Shown here one piece after another: positions 60,885 to 64,000 of a DNA stretch of 64,000 nt; within the stretch, counting starts at the first letter, position 1, and every line of letters starts with the position of its first letter. Position numbers and translations under genes: made by a program. Source of the DNA: Pseudomonas sp. 14P_8.1_Bac3. Its GTDB lineage: Bacteria > Pseudomonadota > Gammaproteobacteria > Pseudomonadales > Pseudomonadaceae. The notes beneath the pieces are model-generated. The model saw only the letters and a program-made list of their open reading frames with translations, did no database searches and was not told the origin of the DNA. The DNA lies in the NCBI RefSeq assembly GCF_025466085.1, contig NZ_JANLOD010000026.1, positions 1 to 64,000 of the forward strand, given 5' to 3'.

Positions 60885-61820
60885 ATGAACGTAGTCAACA
60901 ATAGCGAGCCCATCATTCTTGAAGAAAGGGATTCGCAGACCGGTAAACGCGTGAAAATCGACAAGAAAACCCTGAGCGGGTACTGGCTGGCGTCGCCTCC
61001 ACTGCTGTTCCTGGTGGTGTTCTTTCTTATTCCGTCGGTGTTGCTGCTGGTCGCCAGTTTCTGGACCGCCAAGACCTTCAGCATGGAGCCCGCCGCCACG
61101 CTGGCCAACTACGCGAAGGCCCTGAGTGCCACCGGGTTTTACGACTCGCTGTGGATCGCGCTGCAGAATGGTTTCTGGACCGCCATTCTGTCGACAGTCA
61201 TCAGCGCCCCGGTCGCCTATTACATTGTTTACCGGACCCGCTCCAACGCTGTGCTGTACCTGGCGTTGATCTCGTGGTTCTCCAGTTACCTGGTGCGGGT
61301 CTACGCCTGGCGCTCAATCCTCGGCACCAACGGCGTGATCAACTCGACGCTGATGCACCTCGGGCTGGTCGATCAACCCCTGGACTGGCTGGTCTTCAGC
61401 AAGTTTTCGGTGGTGCTGACCCTGGTCCACATCATGCTGCCGTTCACCCTGTTGCTGCTGGTCTCGGGCCTGCGCGACATCAAGAAGGATTACCTGGAGG
61501 CCGCCGCCGATCTGGGCGCCAGCGGTTCCACCATCCTGTGGCGGGTGATCATGCCCATGGCGCACAAGAGCATCGTCAGCTCATTCATGTTCACCTTCGT
61601 CCTCGCCGCCAGTGACTACGTCACGCCCCAGCTGCTGGGCGGCAGAGACGCGATGACCACCGGCCTGGTGATCGCCAACCAGTTCCGCTCAGTCGGCAAC
61701 TGGCCGCTGGGAGCGGCCATGGCTTACCTGCTGCTGATTGTCTTCATGCTGGTTTATGCGCTGCTGCTGGGCGTTTTGCGGGCCGCCAACCTGGCGCCCG
61801 GCAAACGCTACCACGACTGA
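60885..61820 (+). CDS. ABC transporter permease, PotB-like
   Basis: 311 residues from the ATG at 60885. An unusual 224-bp gap separates it from the binding-protein gene. A long frame open upstream is not plausible as coding. Six transmembrane helices follow a ~25-residue cytosolic tail. The cytosolic EAA loop reads YLEAAADLGASGSTILWRVIMPMAHKSIV, the coupling motif to the ATPase. It is the first of the two membrane subunits of the polyamine-opine type (PotB). Confidence 0.92.
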   Translation: MNVVNNSEPIILEERDSQTGKRVKIDKKTLSGYWLASPPLLFLVVFFLIPSVLLLVASFWTAKTFSMEPAATLANYAKALSATGFYDSLWIALQNGFWTAILSTVISAPVAYYIVYRTRSNAVLYLALISWFSSYLVRVYAWRSILGTNGVINSTLMHLGLVDQPLDWLVFSKFSVVLTLVHIMLPFTLLLLVSGLRDIKKDYLEAAADLGASGSTILWRVIMPMAHKSIVSSFMFTFVLAASDYVTPQLLGGRDAMTTGLVIANQFRSVGNWPLGAAMAYLLLIVFMLVYALLLGVLRAANLAPGKRYHD

Positions 61821-61851
61821 ATGCCGCCAATAAAAACGCAAGGTGACCGCC

Positions 61852-62643
61852 ATGATCAGACTCTTCACGTACGTTTACATGCTCTTCCTCTACGCGCCCA
61901 TCGCGATTATTGCGTTGTTCAGCTTTCATTCGTCGGCCTCGTTGTCGTTCCCGTTCGAAGGCTTTTCCACGCAGTGGTATGAGGCGCTGTTCAGCAGCGC
62001 GGACTTCATGACGGCGCTGACCAACAGCGCCATCGTCGCCGCTGGCTCGGCCCTTCTCACCACGCTGCTGGGGACGTTCTCGGCACTGGCGCTGATGCGC
62101 ATGAAAGGTCGCGTCAAAAGCGTGTTCGCTTTCATGAACTTCGCCCCGATCGCCCTGCCCGGCTTGTTCCTGGGGATCGCGCTGGTGATCTTCTTCTCGC
62201 TGATTGGCCTGCCGCGCTCGCTGCTGACCGTCGTCATCGGCCACACGCTGTTTACTTTTCCGTTTTTCGTCGAGTCGGTGCGTTCCCGCCTGGAGTACTT
62301 CGACCTGTCGTTCGAAGAGGCCGCCCGTGACCTGGGGGCTTCACCGCTCAAGGCGTTCTGGCTAGTGACACTGCCGATCATCGGCCCAACGATCGCCGGT
62401 GCCGCGATCCTCGCGGTGGCGCTGTCCATGGACGAATTCCTGATCACCGTGTTCGTTACAGGCAGCGACACCACGCTGCCCCTCATGATTCTTTCGATGA
62501 TGCGCCGCGCCGTCAGTCCAACCATCAATGCCGCCTCGGTATTCATGCTGGTCGTGACCATCGCCATCATCGTCATCGCCGGCCTGGTCATGACCCTGCG
62601 CCGTCGCCGCCTCGAACTTGAACGTGCTGAAACTGCAGAGTAA
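61852..62643 (+). CDS. ABC transporter permease, PotC-like
   Basis: 263 residues from the ATG at 61852 (AAGGTGA upstream); a GTG 9 bp earlier is possible. Six transmembrane helices. The EAA loop is FEEAARDLGASPLKAFWLVTLPIIGPTI. FLITVFVTGSDTTLPLMILSMMRRAVSPTINA is typical of PotC and its relatives. It lies 31 bp after the PotB-like gene and 5 bp before the ATPase gene. Confidence 0.92.
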   Translation: MIRLFTYVYMLFLYAPIAIIALFSFHSSASLSFPFEGFSTQWYEALFSSADFMTALTNSAIVAAGSALLTTLLGTFSALALMRMKGRVKSVFAFMNFAPIALPGLFLGIALVIFFSLIGLPRSLLTVVIGHTLFTFPFFVESVRSRLEYFDLSFEEAARDLGASPLKAFWLVTLPIIGPTIAGAAILAVALSMDEFLITVFVTGSDTTLPLMILSMMRRAVSPTINAASVFMLVVTIAIIVIAGLVMTLRRRRLELERAETAE

Positions 62644-62648
62644 TCGCC

Positions 62649-63728
62649 ATGACCAACAGTATTGAACTGACCGGAATCTCCAAGAGCTACGGCAACCTGA
62701 CCGCCCTGGGCAAAGTCGACCTGACCGTTAAGCGTAACGAAATCCTGACCCTGCTGGGCCCGAGCGGCTGCGGCAAGACAACGCTGATGCGCATCATCGC
62801 CGGCTTCGAAGAACCGACCACCGGCAAAGTGGTGATCGACGGCAAGGACTCCACATCCCTCGCGCCAGAGCATCGCCCGGTGAACATGGTGTTCCAGAAG
62901 TACGCGCTGTTCCCACACCTGGACGTGTTCGATAACGTGGCGTTCGGGCTGCGCCTGAAGAAAAAACTGAAAGACGAGATCAAACGCGAAGTGACCAAGG
63001 CACTGGAGCTGGTCCAGCTGGAAACCTTCAAGAATCGCTGGATTTCCGAACTCAGCGGCGGGCAGGCGCAACGCGTCGCGCTGGCACGGGCCCTGGTGAA
63101 TCGTCCTGCTGTGCTGCTGCTCGACGAACCACTGGCGGCGCTGGACCTGAAGATCCGCCATCACATGCTCAATGAGATCAAGCGGATCCACGAAGAGACG
63201 TCGACCACCTTCGTGTATGTGACCCATGACCAGGATGAAGCGATGATCCTGTCCGACCGCGTGGTGCTGTTGAACAAGGGCGGCATCGAACAGATCGGCG
63301 GGCCGCAGGAGATGTACTGGTCTCCACGGACGTTGTTCGCTGCGAAGTTTTTCGGTGATACCAACATCGTCAACGGCACTTACGGGCTGGGTGAAACCAG
63401 CAATGGGTTTGTCGACCTGCCGTTCGGTCGTTACGCGCACACCGCCAGGAACAGCCTGGGTGCCGGGCCGGTGAATGTGTCGATCCGTCCCGAAACCATT
63501 GGCCTTGAGCCTGCACTGGGCACGCCGCTGGCCGATGGGGCGTTTGTCGGTAAAGTGAAAGACACCTCGTTCATTGGTAACCGGGTCATCTATCGGGTGG
63601 CGGTTGCTGGTGGCACCCTCGACCTCAAATGCCAACAATTGCCAACACCGGGTAGTCACGCACTGCCGCCTGGATCGGATGTGGCGCTGACCTGCAAACC
63701 GGACAGTTTTGTGGTGATGCCAGCTTAA
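62649..63728 (+). CDS. ABC transporter ATPase, PotA-like
   Basis: 359 residues. Walker [11 protein letters not shown]-loop [13 protein letters not shown], signature LSGGQAQR, Walker [12 protein letters not shown] and H-loop VTHDQDEA are all intact. The C-terminal ~115 residues form a TOBE_2 domain ([12 protein letters not shown]...). It energises import of the unknown substrate. Last gene of the importer operon; a REP element follows, then a second GMC oxidoreductase gene. Confidence 0.95.
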   Translation: MTNSIELTGISKSYGNLTALGKVDLTVKRNEILTLLGPSGCGKTTLMRIIAGFEEPTTGKVVIDGKDSTSLAPEHRPVNMVFQKYALFPHLDVFDNVAFGLRLKKKLKDEIKREVTKALELVQLETFKNRWISELSGGQAQRVALARALVNRPAVLLLDEPLAALDLKIRHHMLNEIKRIHEETSTTFVYVTHDQDEAMILSDRVVLLNKGGIEQIGGPQEMYWSPRTLFAAKFFGDTNIVNGTYGLGETSNGFVDLPFGRYAHTARNSLGAGPVNVSIRPETIGLEPALGTPLADGAFVGKVKDTSFIGNRVIYRVAVAGGTLDLKCQQLPTPGSHALPPGSDVALTCKPDSFVVMPA

Positions 63729-63739
63729 ACACCGCTCTC

Positions 63740-63842
63740 CTGTAGGAGCCAGCATGCTGGCGATGGTCGTCAACGATAACGCGGGGTATCTGATAGCCCG
63801 CGGTGCGCTTAAGTGCATCGCGAGCAGGCTCGCTCCTACAGG
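63740..63842. repeat. Hybrid REPIN with two different arms
   Basis: The left arm is TGTAGGAGCCAGCATGCTGG (from 63741), of the CCAGC type. The right arm is GCGAGCAGGCTCGCTCCTACA (to ~63840), of the GAGC type. Most pairs in the window have arms of the same type. Confidence 0.75.
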
Positions 63843-63885
63843 TGTCGGGTTATCCGTAGGATTTTATTCAGGGCGGTATATAGCA

Positions 63886-64000
63886 GTGGTCGACTTCATC
63901 GTGGTTGGGGGCGGGTCAGCCGGGTGTGTCCTGGCGGCACGCCTGAGCGAAAATGCGCAGGTTTCGGTGGTGCTTCTCGAAGAGGGGCCGAGGGACACCC
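63886..64000 (+). CDS. GMC-family oxidoreductase, 5' part only
   Basis: 38 codons are visible up to the window edge. They begin at GTG 63886 with [21 protein letters not shown], followed by [10 protein letters not shown], which is the FAD-binding beta-alpha-beta of GMC enzymes. It resembles the complete protein at 50468-52054 ([19 protein letters not shown]) residue by residue. It is co-directional with the ABC importer and 157 bp from it. The remainder lies outside the window. Confidence 0.85.
   Translation, partial: MVDFIVVGGGSAGCVLAARLSENAQVSVVLLEEGPRDT

Noticed and set aside
61926..63818. 630-codon minus-strand frame across two ABC genes
   Set aside because: It spans two intact genes and a REP element, which a real gene would not.

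Overview
The window reads as an ordinary stretch of Pseudomonas chromosome, most like the P. fluorescens group. It is GC-rich and densely coded in short operons. It carries many dispersed REP/REPIN-type palindromes built on the ends GTAGGAGC and on TCGCCAGCAAGC or GAGCGGGCTTGC. Its gene set is typical of the genus: GlxA-type AraC regulators, an OsmC-YcaO fusion, MetE, MHS and ACS-type MFS carriers, TonB-ExbB-ExbD, and several GGDEF/EAL proteins. I found no tRNA, rRNA, insertion sequence, integrase, prophage or CRISPR array.

Layout. 1-3131: a minus-strand operon of an isopenicillin-N-synthase-like oxygenase, an unrecognised protein and an NMT1-type solute-binding protein. 3395-6152: a SleB-like hydrolase, a CAP-domain protein and a bestrophin. 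6461-11302: a tightly packed minus-strand run (PepSY protein, cytochrome b561-like protein, sialidase-fold protein, membrane protein, LTA-synthase-like sulfatase), divergent from an OmpR/PmrA-type two-component system (11468-13494) with a tandem CTTAG-type box between them. 13504-15503: a DeoR regulator and small unknowns. 15529-18318: a one-protein adenylation-carrier-membrane acyltransferase fusion. 18664-20678: tonB-exbB-exbD. 20893-27647: a methyltransferase remnant, RidA, a zinc alcohol dehydrogenase, a di-TOBE molybdate-binding protein, a LysR regulator, a CHASE-PAS-GGDEF-EAL protein and a thioesterase. 27778-34098: OsmC-YcaO, metE and a hexuronate-type MFS carrier. 34614-40500: a GlxA-type regulator, a secreted alpha/beta hydrolase, an Fsr-like MFS carrier, and a tauA-tauD pair without tauBC. 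40652-50107: a GAF-GAF-GGDEF-EAL protein, an MHS carrier, small lipoproteins, and a TonB-dependent receptor with an AraC regulator.

50468-64000 is the most distinctive part and looks like one catabolic and uptake locus with no function that I recognise. It holds a GMC oxidoreductase, a sugar-phosphate isomerase/epimerase-like protein, two tandem GH3-like proteins (one lacking the catalytic residues), a Gfo/Idh/MocA oxidoreductase, an XRE-type regulator and a short two-domain TPP enzyme. It also has a complete PotDBCA-type ABC importer with a Tat-type binding protein, and the start of a second GMC oxidoreductase. Three promoters in this locus share the same geometry: TGCGTCA, 3 nt, TGCGYC, 14 nt, TGCGAAAT overlapping the -35, then 17 nt to the -10. 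They lie before the isomerase-GMC pair, before the TPP enzyme and before the ABC importer. This ties the parts into one regulon and is the strongest candidate for an undescribed system here. The adenylation-carrier-acyltransferase fusion at 15529-18318 is the second.
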